A stretch of 64,000 bases of DNA from Glaciihabitans sp. INWT7 (GTDB lineage Bacteria; Actinomycetota; Actinomycetes; Actinomycetales; Microbacteriaceae), in the NCBI RefSeq assembly GCF_014217685.1, contig NZ_CP043653.1, forward strand, positions 686,419 to 750,418, in the 5' to 3' direction. Within the stretch, counting starts at the first letter, position 1, and every line of letters starts with the position of its first letter. Under the pieces are notes generated by a model. It did no database searches, had not been told where the DNA came from, and saw only the letters and a list, made by a program, of their open reading frames with translations. The position numbers and the translations under genes are program-made. Positions 39,119 through 47,759 of this stretch are shown here, piece by piece.

Positions 39119-39601
39119 TCAGTAGTCGGTGCGCGCCTCATTCGCCAGCCAGGCGTCGAACGGCGCCGGGGACTGCGGGATGCGCACGGAGTCCACTGGG
39201 ATGTGCCAGGTGCTGCGGTCGCGCGCGAACAACTCGTAGAACTCGAGGTCGTCGAACCCCCCGCGGGCGGCGTCGTGCCGGTCGGCGGCGAAGACCACCC
39301 GGTCGACCCGCGCCCAGAGGGCCGCGGAGAGGCAGAGCGGGCACGGCTCGCAGGACGTGTACAGGGTCGCCCCGGCCAGAGAGAACGACTGCTCCACTGT
39401 GCAGGCGGCCCGGATCGCCATCACCTCGGCGTGGGCGGTGGGATCGAGATCGGCGGTCACCCGATTCTGTCCCTCGGCGACCAGCGCGCCGTCGCGCACG
39501 ATGACCGCGCCGAAAGGTCCGCCGCCGTTGGCGATATTCCGCGTGGCGAGCTCGACGGTGCGTTCGAGCCAGCGGGTATCATCCGCAGCCGAGGCGTTCA
39601 C
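39119..39601 (-). CDS. guaD: Guanine deaminase (cytidine deaminase-fold type)
   Basis: 160 residues. Zinc motifs are HAEVMAI and SCEPCPLCLSA (His plus two Cys), as in Bacillus GuaD, which has about this length; WARVDRVVFAADRHDAARGGFDD follows. It converts guanine to xanthine. The GTG start overlaps the urate oxidase stop. A tRNA-adenosine or cytidine deaminase is the alternative, but the purine cluster favours GuaD. Confidence 0.85.
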   Translation of the reverse strand: MNASAADDTRWLERTVELATRNIANGGGPFGAVIVRDGALVAEGQNRVTADLDPTAHAEVMAIRAACTVEQSFSLAGATLYTSCEPCPLCLSAALWARVDRVVFAADRHDAARGGFDDLEFYELFARDRSTWHIPVDSVRIPQSPAPFDAWLANEARTDY

Positions 39602-40491
39602 GCGAGGCCCGCCGATGCACGCCAGGCCTCGCCGGCATCCGGGGCGTCGTCTCGCAGGATGGTGGCCTCGATCAGCCCGTAGGGCCGGTCGGCGGCGATG
39701 AATACCTCGTTGCTGTTGTCGAGGCCGAACTGGCCGATGTCGTAGCTGAAGTGGTGTCGGTTGGGTGCCTTGAGCCGCACCTCGGCGATGCACGGGTAGG
39801 CCTCGAGCAGCGCCTTGCCCATGTGCCAGAGCGTCTGCTGCAGGGCGAGCGACTGCAGCGTCGCGAACTCCCGCACGAGGATGCTCTTGATGCCGCGGTA
39901 GACATCGTCCCACGCGACATCCGTCGTGGTGAACCGCCACTTGGCATCGAGGGCCGTCGCCATGACCCGGTCGTGGGTCTCGCTGAGGGTCGTGTAGTCG
40001 TCGGTGAGGAATCCGGCGAACTCCGAGCCCGTGGACTTGAGGATGACGAGGTCCTTGAAGCCGCCGATGACGTGTTCGCCCGAGGCATCCACGGTCACCG
40101 CGGCGGTGCGGATCTCCTGGCCTTTGCGCAACCAGGTGTGGTCGTGCTCTGCGCCGTCGACGACGGCACGTTCCCAGGCGTATTCCTCGATCTCGATGCG
40201 GGCGCCCTCCACCGGGTCGACGTCGCGCACGAAATGGCGGGCGAGCTCGAGGCCGAAGCTCTCGATCGAGTCGATGCCCTTCGACTTGGCGAAGGCGAAA
40301 GCAGTGTTCTTCTGGGTGTCGGTGGGGAGCACGTTCGACTGGTCACCCACCAGATAGGCCGGCTCGAACGGACCGCGGAGCGCGGTGGACACATTGAGGT
40401 CGCGGATCTCGTGCCGCTTCGAATCGCGATAGATGCGCACGAGCCGACACTCGGCTTTGCCGTACTGGTTGTCGCCAAGGATGATTGCCAT
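39598..40491 (-). CDS. pucL: Urate oxidase
   Basis: 297 residues of cofactor-free uricase with two T-fold domains. Conserved segments are LPTDTQKNTAFAFAK (active-site Thr), FVRDVDPVEGARIEIEEYAW, HDHTWLRKG, VLKSTGSEFAGFLTDDYTTL and NRHHFSYDIGQFGLDN. It oxidises urate to 5-hydroxyisourate. A 65-nt gap separates it from allB on the same strand. Confidence 0.95.
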   Translation of the reverse strand: MAIILGDNQYGKAECRLVRIYRDSKRHEIRDLNVSTALRGPFEPAYLVGDQSNVLPTDTQKNTAFAFAKSKGIDSIESFGLELARHFVRDVDPVEGARIEIEEYAWERAVVDGAEHDHTWLRKGQEIRTAAVTVDASGEHVIGGFKDLVILKSTGSEFAGFLTDDYTTLSETHDRVMATALDAKWRFTTTDVAWDDVYRGIKSILVREFATLQSLALQQTLWHMGKALLEAYPCIAEVRLKAPNRHHFSYDIGQFGLDNSNEVFIAADRPYGLIEATILRDDAPDAGEAWRASAGLA

Positions 40492-40513
40492 TGTGGGATC
40501 CTCGCAAACTCGT

Positions 40514-40551
40514 GTGACCGCGATGTTTCCGTGGTCAACATTCTTTGTAAC
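40514..40551 (-). promoter_or_regulatory. 11-nt-phased GTTAC/GAAAC/GTCAC words before pucL (possible nitrogen-regulator site)
   Basis: On the minus strand the order is GTTAC-n6-TGTTG-n6-GAAAC-n6-GTCAC, ending 22 nt before the start codon. The words and 11-nt phase resemble a GlnR box, but the a/b alternation is imperfect. Confidence 0.3.
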
Positions 40552-40556
40552 GGCGT

Positions 40557-41894
40557 TCACGGCCGACTGAGTAGGGTGCCGCCGCTCGCTGCGTCCGCGG
40601 AGACGGAGAGCGGATGCCCCGCCAGCCAGGTCTGCCGCACGATCCCGCGCAGTTCGCGCCCGTCGTACGCGCTCACGGGGTTCTTGTGCAGGAGCTCGGA
40701 GGCGTGCACCGTGAAGGTCGCCTGGGGCGCGAAGGAGATCAGATCCGCGGTCGCCCCGACCGCGATGCGGCCCTTTGTGCCGAGTCCCGCGAAGTCTGCC
40801 GGCCCCGTCGCCATCCATCCGATCACCCGTTCGAGAGGGATGCCGCGGCGCGCAGCCTCCGTCCACACGGCGGCGAGTCCCGTCTGCAACCCGGCGATGC
40901 CTCCCCAGGCGAGCGCGAAGTCGCCGTTGTGCGCGAACTTGAGGGCGGCGGTGCTCGGGCTGTGGTCGGTGACCACGATGTCGATGTCGCCGTCGAGCAT
41001 GGCCTGCCAGAGGGCGTCCCGGTTCGCGTCCCCACGGATGGGCGGGCAGCACTTGAACTGGGTGCCGCCGTTGGGCACCTGCTCCTCGCTGATGGAGAGG
41101 TAGTGCGGACAGGTCTCCACCGTGATCGGCAGTCCCTCCGCCCGCGCCTCTCGCAACGCGGGGAGGGCCGCCGCGGACGACAGGTGCAGGATGTGCGCTC
41201 TCGCCCCCGTGCGCCGCACTCCCGCGATGACCCGCTCGATCGCCGTCACCTCCGCCTCGTCCGGCCGGGACTCGACGAAGCGGTTGTAGTCGGTGCCCCC
41301 TGCGTTGACATGCGCGTCGAGCACGCCCGGGTCCTCGGCGTGCACGATGAGCAGTCCACCGAACCCGGCGATCTCCTCGAGGGCCCGTTCCAGTTGGGCC
41401 GCATCGAGGTGATCGAATTCGTCCACTCCGGATGGCGCGAGAAAGGCCTTGAACCCGAAGACGCCGGCGTCGTGCAGCTCACGAAGCCGACCGAGGTTCT
41501 GCGGAACGGCACCGCCCCAGAATCCGACGTCGACGATCGACGTGTCCGCCGCGCTGCGTCTCTTGATCTCGAGTGCCTCGACGGTCGTGGTGGCGGGGAT
41601 GCTGTTGAGGGGCATGTCGATCAGCGTGGTCACGCCCCCGGCGGCCGCCGCGCGGGTGGCGCTGGCGAAGCCCTCCCACTCGGTGCGGCCGGGCTCGTTG
41701 ATGTGTACGTGGGTGTCGACCAGTCCGGGAAGCAGCACCTCATCCTCTGCGAGAGTGACCTCGGTCGCGCCCTCGAGCGGCCGGTCAGAGATTGCGGCGA
41801 CCACGCCCCCGCTGATGCCGACCCACGCCGGGCGGAAGACCCCCTCGATGAGCGCGGATGCTGCCCCCACGACCAACTCGAACCGTGCGGTCAT
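40557..41894 (-). CDS. allB: Allantoinase
   Basis: 445 residues of the cyclic amidohydrolase family with the metal motif GLVDTHVHINEPGRTEWEG, further His in VHAEDPGV and HILHLSS, and the aspartate in VVTDHSPS; PPIRGDANRDALW is typical of allantoinases. It opens the hydantoin ring of allantoin. It is divergent from the MTHFR-like gene across a 103-bp palindromic element. Confidence 0.92.
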   Translation of the reverse strand: MTARFELVVGAASALIEGVFRPAWVGISGGVVAAISDRPLEGATEVTLAEDEVLLPGLVDTHVHINEPGRTEWEGFASATRAAAAGGVTTLIDMPLNSIPATTTVEALEIKRRSAADTSIVDVGFWGGAVPQNLGRLRELHDAGVFGFKAFLAPSGVDEFDHLDAAQLERALEEIAGFGGLLIVHAEDPGVLDAHVNAGGTDYNRFVESRPDEAEVTAIERVIAGVRRTGARAHILHLSSAAALPALREARAEGLPITVETCPHYLSISEEQVPNGGTQFKCCPPIRGDANRDALWQAMLDGDIDIVVTDHSPSTAALKFAHNGDFALAWGGIAGLQTGLAAVWTEAARRGIPLERVIGWMATGPADFAGLGTKGRIAVGATADLISFAPQATFTVHASELLHKNPVSAYDGRELRGIVRQTWLAGHPLSVSADAASGGTLLSRP

Positions 41895-41918
41895 CCGCGT
41901 CCCCCTCGTCTGGTCCTT

Positions 41919-42021
41919 TCATTATTCAGGAACCTGTGGGGCGGGAGGGACGACTGTTCACCGGAGGAACTCCGGTAGGCGACATCCGCCCTCTTTGGCC
42001 CCACAGGTTCCTGAATAATGA
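41919..42021. repeat. 103-bp element with 24-bp inverted ends
   Basis: TCATTATTCAGGAACCTG begins the left arm (41919-41942) and the right arm (41998-42021) is its complete complement over 24 bp. The 55-nt interior contains a CCGGAG-GAA-CTCCGG hairpin. It fills the divergent gap between allB and the MTHFR-like gene. Unrelated in sequence to the six GCATAACTCCTGCA elements. Confidence 0.85.
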
Positions 42022-42025
42022 GGGG

Positions 42026-43078
42026 ATGACGATCGCAGCGCTCGACGCGTGCCCCAAGCACATGGAGTACGGCCCGTGCGGCGGGGTCGAGTTCGACGGC
42101 AGTTGTGAGGTGTCCCCGGCCCCGTGCGTGTTCCTCGCGCTGCCGACGGTGCGCTGGCACGGCATCGAACGCGAGGCGGAGCCCGGTGCGGCCGACCCGC
42201 TTCCCCAGCCCGTGGCATCCGCCGGAGCGGAGCGGATGCGAGCGCTGCTGCAGACTCGGGCGATCGTCGTGGCCGACTTCCCGGCACGCGCCCTCGACGC
42301 CGCCTCGATCGCCGAGTGCGCTGACCTCCTCTCCGGTCGGGTGGATGCCGTGCTCGCGGGGGACGCGGGGGCGGCGCGCGTGCAGTTCCCGCCCTCCTAC
42401 CGTGCGCACCTGATCCAGTCCGCCGGCCTTGCGGTGTGGACCGGATTCAACTGCCGCGATCGCAACCGCGTCGCGCTCGAGGGCGAGCTCGCGGGCCTGG
42501 CGCATGTCGGCGTCGCGGGTGTGCACTGCGTCACCGGCGACCACACTCTCACCGGCAGCAGACCGGATGCCGCGCCAGTCTTCGACCTCGACTCGACCGA
42601 GACCGCCGCACTCGCCCGTGCCGCCGGGCACCTGGTGTCGGTGGGAGAGTCCCCGGCCACGCCTCCCGTCGACCGGCGCCCGGCCCGACTGCGGGAGAAG
42701 ATGCACGCGGGCGCGGAGGTCTGTTTCGTCAATCACGCGGGCGGCGCGGCGCCCGTCGCCGAGTTCGTGGATTCCGCGCAGCAGCTCGGCGCCACGATGA
42801 TGTTCATCCCGTGCGTTCCCGTCGTGGTCGATCATGAGAGCGCTGCGCTTCTGCGCAGCTTCACGACCCTCGTGCTGCCCGAGGGCTATCTCGACCGCAT
42901 CCTCGCGGCGCGCGATCCCTTCGCCGAGGGAATCGCCGCCGCTGTCGAGCTCGGGCGAGAGCTGCTGCAGATCGACGGGGTCCGTGGCATCAACCTGTCG
43001 GGCGGCACCGGTCCGGGGCGTGAAGCCTCATTCGCCGAAGCCCTCGCCCGCATCTCCGACGAAGTGGATGGCTCATGA
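42026..43078 (+). CDS. Methylenetetrahydrofolate reductase-like protein with N-terminal MetV-type cysteine motif
   Basis: 350 residues. The first 40 carry a cysteine motif, CPKHMEYGPCGG then GSCEV then PCVF, as in the MTHFR C-terminal (MetV) family. The remainder looks like a divergent MTHFR/TIM-barrel (VWTGFNCRDRNRVALEGELAG, GVHCVTGDH, FDLDSTE, FIPCVPVV, RGINLSGGTGPGRE). Role in C1 metabolism is inferred; its place in the purine cluster is unexplained. AGGGG lies before ATG. Confidence 0.7.
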   Translation: MTIAALDACPKHMEYGPCGGVEFDGSCEVSPAPCVFLALPTVRWHGIEREAEPGAADPLPQPVASAGAERMRALLQTRAIVVADFPARALDAASIAECADLLSGRVDAVLAGDAGAARVQFPPSYRAHLIQSAGLAVWTGFNCRDRNRVALEGELAGLAHVGVAGVHCVTGDHTLTGSRPDAAPVFDLDSTETAALARAAGHLVSVGESPATPPVDRRPARLREKMHAGAEVCFVNHAGGAAPVAEFVDSAQQLGATMMFIPCVPVVVDHESAALLRSFTTLVLPEGYLDRILAARDPFAEGIAAAVELGRELLQIDGVRGINLSGGTGPGREASFAEALARISDEVDGS

Positions 43079-43674
43079 GCGACGTGTTCTGGAATGACCG
43101 CTATGCCGCCGCCGCGGCAGCCGGCGAACCGGTGTGGTCGATAGAACCGAACGCCTGGATCGAGCAGGTCACCGGCACTCTCCCCGCCGGGTCGGCGATC
43201 GACCTCGCCGCCGGAGAGGGGCGAAACGCCCTGTGGCTGGCCTCGCGCGGCTGGAGTGTCACGGCCGTCGACTTCGCTTCGGCGGGTCTCGCGATCGGGC
43301 GCCAGCGCGCCGCCTCCGCCGGTCTCGAATTGCACTGGGTGACGGCGGATGCCACCACCTGGGTGTCACCGACCCCCGCCGACCTCGTGGTGTTCGCCTA
43401 CCTCCAGCTGCCCACGGCAGAGCTCACCGCGGCGATCTCGAACGCGATAGCCTCCCTCGCTGCCGGAGGCACCCTTGCCATGATCGGCCACGACAGCGAG
43501 AACCTCGAGCACGGGGCGGGCGGCCCGAAGGATCCCGCGATGCTCTGGGGCCTCGAGGCTGTGCGTTCCGCCGCAGCCGGTCTCGACATCGCGGAGTGCC
43601 GCCGCTACGACCGTATGACGGCAGATGGCTCGGTGGCCATCGACACGATCCTGCTGGCGACGAAGCCCGCCTGA
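43075..43674 (+). CDS. Class I SAM-dependent methyltransferase
   Basis: 199 residues of the Methyltransferase_25/thiopurine-like group. SAM motif I is AIDLAAGEGRNALWLASRGW, motif II VTAVDFASAGL, motif IV PADLVVFAYLQL. No DNA or RNA specificity signs. It overlaps the MTHFR-like gene by 4 nt, hinting at a shared one-carbon or metal/metalloid theme. Confidence 0.82.
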   Translation: MSDVFWNDRYAAAAAAGEPVWSIEPNAWIEQVTGTLPAGSAIDLAAGEGRNALWLASRGWSVTAVDFASAGLAIGRQRAASAGLELHWVTADATTWVSPTPADLVVFAYLQLPTAELTAAISNAIASLAAGGTLAMIGHDSENLEHGAGGPKDPAMLWGLEAVRSAAAGLDIAECRRYDRMTADGSVAIDTILLATKPA

Positions 43675-43687
43675 CCCGGCAGTACAC

Positions 43688-44080
43688 CTAGCGTTCGACG
43701 AACCCGGAGGATCCGAGAATCCGCTCCACGCGCACGGCAATGGCGACCCGCTCGGGATTCACCCGCGGCTGCCGGTAGCGCTCGGCATAGCGGCTCACGG
43801 CGAGGGCGATGCTCTCGGCATCTTCCAGCACCTCCGCCTGGCCGACGAGGGTGACCCAGCCCGCACCCTCCACCTGGCAGAGGGTGGCATGGCCAGAGCG
43901 ACGCGCGTTCAGCACCTTCTGCGAGGAGCGCGAGGTGATGATGAACGCGGTGCCGTCATGAAGCGTGAAGCCGACCGGCACCGTGTGGATGGATCCGTTG
44001 CGGGAGAGAGTCGAGAGCGTGGCGAGGTGCCGCTCGGTCACGAATCGGATTCCCTCATCGGTGAGCTGTGGTGCGGGCAT
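43688..44080 (-). CDS. PPOX-class F420/FMN-dependent protein
   Basis: 130 residues, split-barrel flavin-binding fold: HLATLSTLSRNGSIHTVPVGF, AFIITSRSSQKVLNARR, GWVTLVGQAEVLEDAE. The SRSSQK/NARR phosphate-binding pattern is like F420-binding members of the family. Substrate unknown. It lies last in the minus-strand run that begins at 51.9 kb, separated from it by a repeat element. Confidence 0.78.
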   Translation of the reverse strand: MPAPQLTDEGIRFVTERHLATLSTLSRNGSIHTVPVGFTLHDGTAFIITSRSSQKVLNARRSGHATLCQVEGAGWVTLVGQAEVLEDAESIALAVSRYAERYRQPRVNPERVAIAVRVERILGSSGFVER

Positions 44081-44121
44081 TGCTCGATCATCTCACCCCG
44101 GCGGTCCCCGACTCTCCGGTT

Positions 44122-44212
44122 GCATAACTCCTGCAGTGTGCCCCGGGCCGCGAGAAGTGCCCCGTGTCTGCGGGCACCCCTGCTGGCTGCCCCCAGATTG
44201 CAGGAGTTATGC
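44122..44212. repeat. GCATAACTCCTGCA inverted-end element, copy 4 (91 bp)
   Basis: Both 14-bp ends perfect, interior 63 nt. An extra GGAGTTATGC copy of the outer right end follows at 44217-44226. It sits between two minus-strand PPOX genes. Confidence 0.92.
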
Positions 44213-44241
44213 AGAAGGAGTTATGCGGAGAAGGGCGCAGC

Positions 44242-44829
44242 TCAGCCCGGGAGGTAGGCGACGGTCCAGCCGCCGGAGGTCGCGCGGTATTCGACCCGGC
44301 GACTCGGGGCATCCGATCCACTCGACCAGAAGGTCATACGGGTGGGTCGCACCAGGAAGCCGATCCAGGTCTCGGGCTGGGAGAAGATGGGCTCGGATGC
44401 CCCGTCGGTGTGCGCCTCGGTGAAAGTCGCCCAGCGGTCGCGACGCTCGTCATCCGGCAACTGTGCGAACTCGAAGGTGTTCTGCCAGGCCAACTGCTGG
44501 AGGAAGGGCGAGCGTGCCTGATAGGCGGCGGCGATCTCGGGCGCCGGGGCGACCTCAGCGCGCCCCTGCACCACGAGTTGCTTGGTGAACCCCGGCCAGA
44601 GGAAGGTGAGGGCGACGGCGGGGTTCGCGACGATCGCGGCCGCTTTGCGCGAGAGCGCGTCGGTGTGGAAGTAGAAGCCCTGGGAGTCCCACTCGCTCAA
44701 CAGCACCGTGCGGGCATCCGGTTCCCCGGTGATGCTCACGGTCGAGAGGTTCATCTGCGGGCGTTCGGGCTCGTCGTTGCCGGGCAGCCACTCTTCGACC
44801 ACCTGCCAGGGGCTCTGCGGCTCACTCAT
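44242..44829 (-). CDS. Pyridoxamine 5'-phosphate oxidase-like flavoprotein
   Basis: 195 residues similar in plan to PdxH: PQMNLSTVSITGEPDARTVLLSEWDSQGFYFHTDALSRKAAAI, WPGFTKQLVVQGRAE, and a C-terminal RVEYRATSGGW segment. The usual PdxH C-terminal RL-P motif is replaced by AYLPG. It may oxidise another amine; true PNPO is possible. Its start overlaps the creatininase stop by 4 nt. Confidence 0.78.
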   Translation of the reverse strand: MSEPQSPWQVVEEWLPGNDEPERPQMNLSTVSITGEPDARTVLLSEWDSQGFYFHTDALSRKAAAIVANPAVALTFLWPGFTKQLVVQGRAEVAPAPEIAAAYQARSPFLQQLAWQNTFEFAQLPDDERRDRWATFTEAHTDGASEPIFSQPETWIGFLVRPTRMTFWSSGSDAPSRRVEYRATSGGWTVAYLPG

Positions 44830-45608
44830 GGTCGGTGCCGGAATCGGGCGATCTCATCGAGCGCCGAGACGCCGTTCGCTACGGCACGGTCGAAGATCAC
44901 CCGACCGTGCTCCGCGGTGGCACCGGTCGCGTCGCCGATGACGCCTACGGGCCCGAAGTCGTTCGACAGCCAGCCGAAGCTCACGGGGCCGCCGTTGAAC
45001 TTGATGTGCTTCAGGTCAGCCATGTGGTCGGGAACCCACCGGTCGGCCTGCGTCATGTCCACGAGGTCGGGCCGCAGGTGCAGGATCATCGACGTCTCCT
45101 CGTGGCCCCCATGGATGCCGAAGCCGCGTTCGTCCGGACCCACGTCGCCGTCTCCCGCGATGATTCCGGTGCCCATGAGGAAGGTGCGCAGGCCGAAGCG
45201 TCGCCGCAGCTCGCGGAGGGCCACCTGAAGGAGGGCGATGTTTCCGCCGTGCCCGTTGTAGAACACGAGGGTCTTCGCGGGGGTCGCGGCCACCGAGCGT
45301 CCGATGTCGACTACCGTCTGCATGAGGGTGTCCCAGGTGAGCCACACGGTGCCGGGCGCCCAGTGGTGTTCGTCCGACTTCGTGTAGGCGAGTGGCGGAA
45401 GCAACCAGACATCCTGGCCGGCGGATGCCGCGGACTCGACGACCGCCCGCCCGATCAGGTCGGCCATCAGGAAGTCGGTCGAGAGCGGCAGGTGTGGACC
45501 GTGGTGTTCGATCGCTCCGGTCGGCAGCACGAGGATGGAGTCCTCGGTGAGCGCGGCACTGGCGGCCGGCCCGGACAGGTTGACCAGGTCACGGGACGAG
45601 ACGCTCAT
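44826..45608 (-). CDS. Creatininase-family amidohydrolase
   Basis: 260 residues with the metal-binding signature of the family: LPTGAIEHHGPHLPLSTDF (Glu-His and Asp), NGHGGNIALLQ, and IHGGHEETSMIL (His/Glu). Members hydrolyse creatinine, formamidopyrimidines or related cyclic amides, or act as peptidases. Here it is operon-linked to an ABC transporter and a cytosine-deaminase-like enzyme, pointing to an N-heterocycle ring opener. Confidence 0.88.
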   Translation of the reverse strand: MSVSSRDLVNLSGPAASAALTEDSILVLPTGAIEHHGPHLPLSTDFLMADLIGRAVVESAASAGQDVWLLPPLAYTKSDEHHWAPGTVWLTWDTLMQTVVDIGRSVAATPAKTLVFYNGHGGNIALLQVALRELRRRFGLRTFLMGTGIIAGDGDVGPDERGFGIHGGHEETSMILHLRPDLVDMTQADRWVPDHMADLKHIKFNGGPVSFGWLSNDFGPVGVIGDATGATAEHGRVIFDRAVANGVSALDEIARFRHRP

Positions 45609-46924
45609 GAGACCTTGGCTCCGGTGGACACCGACGGGGCGACGAGCTTGCCCGGGTTCAGCAGCCGCTGCGGGTCGGTCGTCGCCGCGAGGGCCGCGGT
45701 GCGCTCCGGCTCGAAGTCCACGAACCACTGGTGCGGATTGTGGTATCCGACGCCCAGTTCGGTGAGCTTCTCGAAGCCCGCGAAGACCTCCTCGGCGCTG
45801 GAGTAGACGCCGGCGAGCATGCCGATCGGGCGCTCGTGCTGCGCCTCGATGTGCAGCATGCCGCCGGGGTACACCGCGTGCACCTCGTCGATGCGATCGA
45901 CGAGCGCGTCGCCGCTGACCTCCACGTGGAAGTAGCGGTCGGGGTAGACCTTCTGCAGAAACTCGATCGGGTGGTTGTAGGACATCATGCTGATCCTCAT
46001 CGTGGCCTGCGCGCCTTCACGCACGTCCTCGACCCGGCCCGCGGCCGATTCGACCAGGGCCGTCGCCGCGGCGACCGTCGAGAGATCGAGGATCGCCCGC
46101 AGGCTCGCCCGGTCGGCGGGAATGGCCGGATCCGGCGGCAAGGCGTTGGCCAGGGTCGCCAGGTCCGCCGAGACCAGGCGGGGCGTGGGTTCGAGCGCGC
46201 CGATCTCCCGGATCACGGAGATCGCCTGCTCGAAGGTGTCGAAGCTCGCGAAGAATCCGCGCCAGTCCTGCAGCGGTTCGGTGACGACGGTGGCCCGGGC
46301 GATGATCCCGGCGGTGCCGTAGTTGTGCACGTAGGGCTGGGCGGCCTCACCGGCGACGTGCACGAGCGAGGCATCCTCCACCGCGTGCACCACGTCGAGG
46401 GCGGCGACGAAGCCCTGACTGTTGGAGCCGTGCTTGATCGATCCGGTGCCGCCGGAGCCCCCGGAGAGGAAGCCACCGAGCGAGGAATTGGCCGTGGACG
46501 GATACATCAGGATCTGCTGGCCGGCCTTGTTTGCCGCCTGTTCGAGCGCTGCCATCGATGCGCCGGCCTCCGCGGTGATGAACCCGTCGCCGACCTCGGT
46601 GATCGCCCGGGCGCGGGACATATCGAGCACGAGTCCGCCGGCCATCGGGATGGCCTGGCCGTAGTTGCCGGTGCCCTTGCCGCGCGGGGTGATCGGGATG
46701 CCGTGGCGCACGGCAGCCGCGACGGTCGCGGCGATCAGCTCCGCGCTGGCCGGGTAGGCCACGAGCTCCGCGAGCCCGAGAGGCAGCTGCTCCTTGATCA
46801 CGGGGGAGAGGTGTGCGCCGTCGGTGGAGGCCCGCTGCCGTGCGGCCAGTTCGACGCTGACGCCGCGGTCGCCGAGCAGTTCGCGCAACTCGGCCTCGAG
46901 TGCGGCGATGGGGGAGTCGTTCAT
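45605..46924 (-). CDS. FAD-binding (GlcD/VAO-type) oxidoreductase
   Basis: 439 residues with a PCMH-type FAD domain: PRGKGTGNYGQAIPMAGGLVLDMSR, the ITAEAG and YPSTANSSLGGFLSGGSGGTGSIKHG loops, and the C-terminal STDPQRLLNPGKLV of the glycolate oxidase group. Oxidises an alcohol, hydroxyacid or amine; substrate unknown. It overlaps the creatininase start by 4 nt. Confidence 0.85.
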   Translation of the reverse strand: MNDSPIAALEAELRELLGDRGVSVELAARQRASTDGAHLSPVIKEQLPLGLAELVAYPASAELIAATVAAAVRHGIPITPRGKGTGNYGQAIPMAGGLVLDMSRARAITEVGDGFITAEAGASMAALEQAANKAGQQILMYPSTANSSLGGFLSGGSGGTGSIKHGSNSQGFVAALDVVHAVEDASLVHVAGEAAQPYVHNYGTAGIIARATVVTEPLQDWRGFFASFDTFEQAISVIREIGALEPTPRLVSADLATLANALPPDPAIPADRASLRAILDLSTVAAATALVESAAGRVEDVREGAQATMRISMMSYNHPIEFLQKVYPDRYFHVEVSGDALVDRIDEVHAVYPGGMLHIEAQHERPIGMLAGVYSSAEEVFAGFEKLTELGVGYHNPHQWFVDFEPERTAALAATTDPQRLLNPGKLVAPSVSTGAKVS

Positions 46925-46963
46925 CAGTGGTCCTTCGGATCGAATGTCAGTGCAGGTTCACAG

Positions 46964-47752
46964 TCAGTGCATGACCATTCCGCCGGTGACGTTGATCGCC
47001 TGTCCGGTGAGATAGTCGGCGTCGGGGGACGCGAGGAACAGGGCGACGCCCGCGACATCCGCGGGCTCGCCGAGTCGGCCGAGCGGGGAGTATCCGCACC
47101 AGGTGGCGATGTCCTCGTCGGTGCGGGTGGCGGCACCCATGTCGGTGAGCACGTAGCCGGGGCAGAGGGAGTTGACCGTGATGCCGTGGGTTCCCCACTC
47201 CAGCGCGGCCACGCGGGTCAGCGCGACGACAGCGGCCTTCGAGGCGGCGTAGTGACCTTCGCCGGCTCCGCCGGTCTTCGCTGCCATGCTGGCGAGGTTG
47301 ATGATCTTGCCCCCGCAACCGGCCGCGATCATCGCCCGGGTGGCCACCTGCATGGTGGTGAGCATGGCGCGGGCGTTGACCGAGAACATCTCGTTCCAGT
47401 CGGTCACGGTCACCTCGAGCAACGGGGAGAAGCGCAGGATGCCGGCGCTGTTGACGAGGATGTCGACGCCGCCGAGGTGGTCGATCGCGCGGGCGGTGGC
47501 GTCTGCCGTGTCCAGGGGGTCGACCAGATCGACCGGGATGAAGGTGCCGCCGACCTCGGAGGCCAGCCGGGTGCCCTCCTCGACCAACCGGTCGAGAACG
47601 ACGATCCGCGCACCCTCCGAGGCGAAGCGGCGCGCGATCTCGCCGCCGATTCCCCGAGCGCCACCGGTGACGACGACACGCTTCGTGAGAAGTCGCTGTC
47701 CGGCGAGCCGCGCGGGGCGGGCCAGGGTCGTCGTCACCAGTGGATCACTCAT
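46964..47752 (-). CDS. SDR-family oxidoreductase (FabG-like)
   Basis: 262 residues: VTGGARGIGGEIARRFA for NAD(P), NSAGILRF, catalytic serine in NLASMAA, YAASKAA for Tyr/Lys, and the C-terminal TGQAINVTGGMVMH. Part of the unknown catabolic operon, 7 nt after the substrate-binding protein gene. Confidence 0.87.
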   Translation of the reverse strand: MSDPLVTTTLARPARLAGQRLLTKRVVVTGGARGIGGEIARRFASEGARIVVLDRLVEEGTRLASEVGGTFIPVDLVDPLDTADATARAIDHLGGVDILVNSAGILRFSPLLEVTVTDWNEMFSVNARAMLTTMQVATRAMIAAGCGGKIINLASMAAKTGGAGEGHYAASKAAVVALTRVAALEWGTHGITVNSLCPGYVLTDMGAATRTDEDIATWCGYSPLGRLGEPADVAGVALFLASPDADYLTGQAINVTGGMVMH

Positions 47753-47759
47753 GGGTGGT

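Noticed and set aside
40535-40541. TCAACAT before pucL as a half-site of the 52010 operator
   Set aside because: A 7-mer match is expected by chance in 64 kb and no inverted partner is present.
44826-47752. Reading the creatininase, FAD oxidase and SDR genes as a mycofactocin locus
   Set aside because: No mycofactocin precursor peptide, radical SAM maturase or chaperone gene is present in the window.
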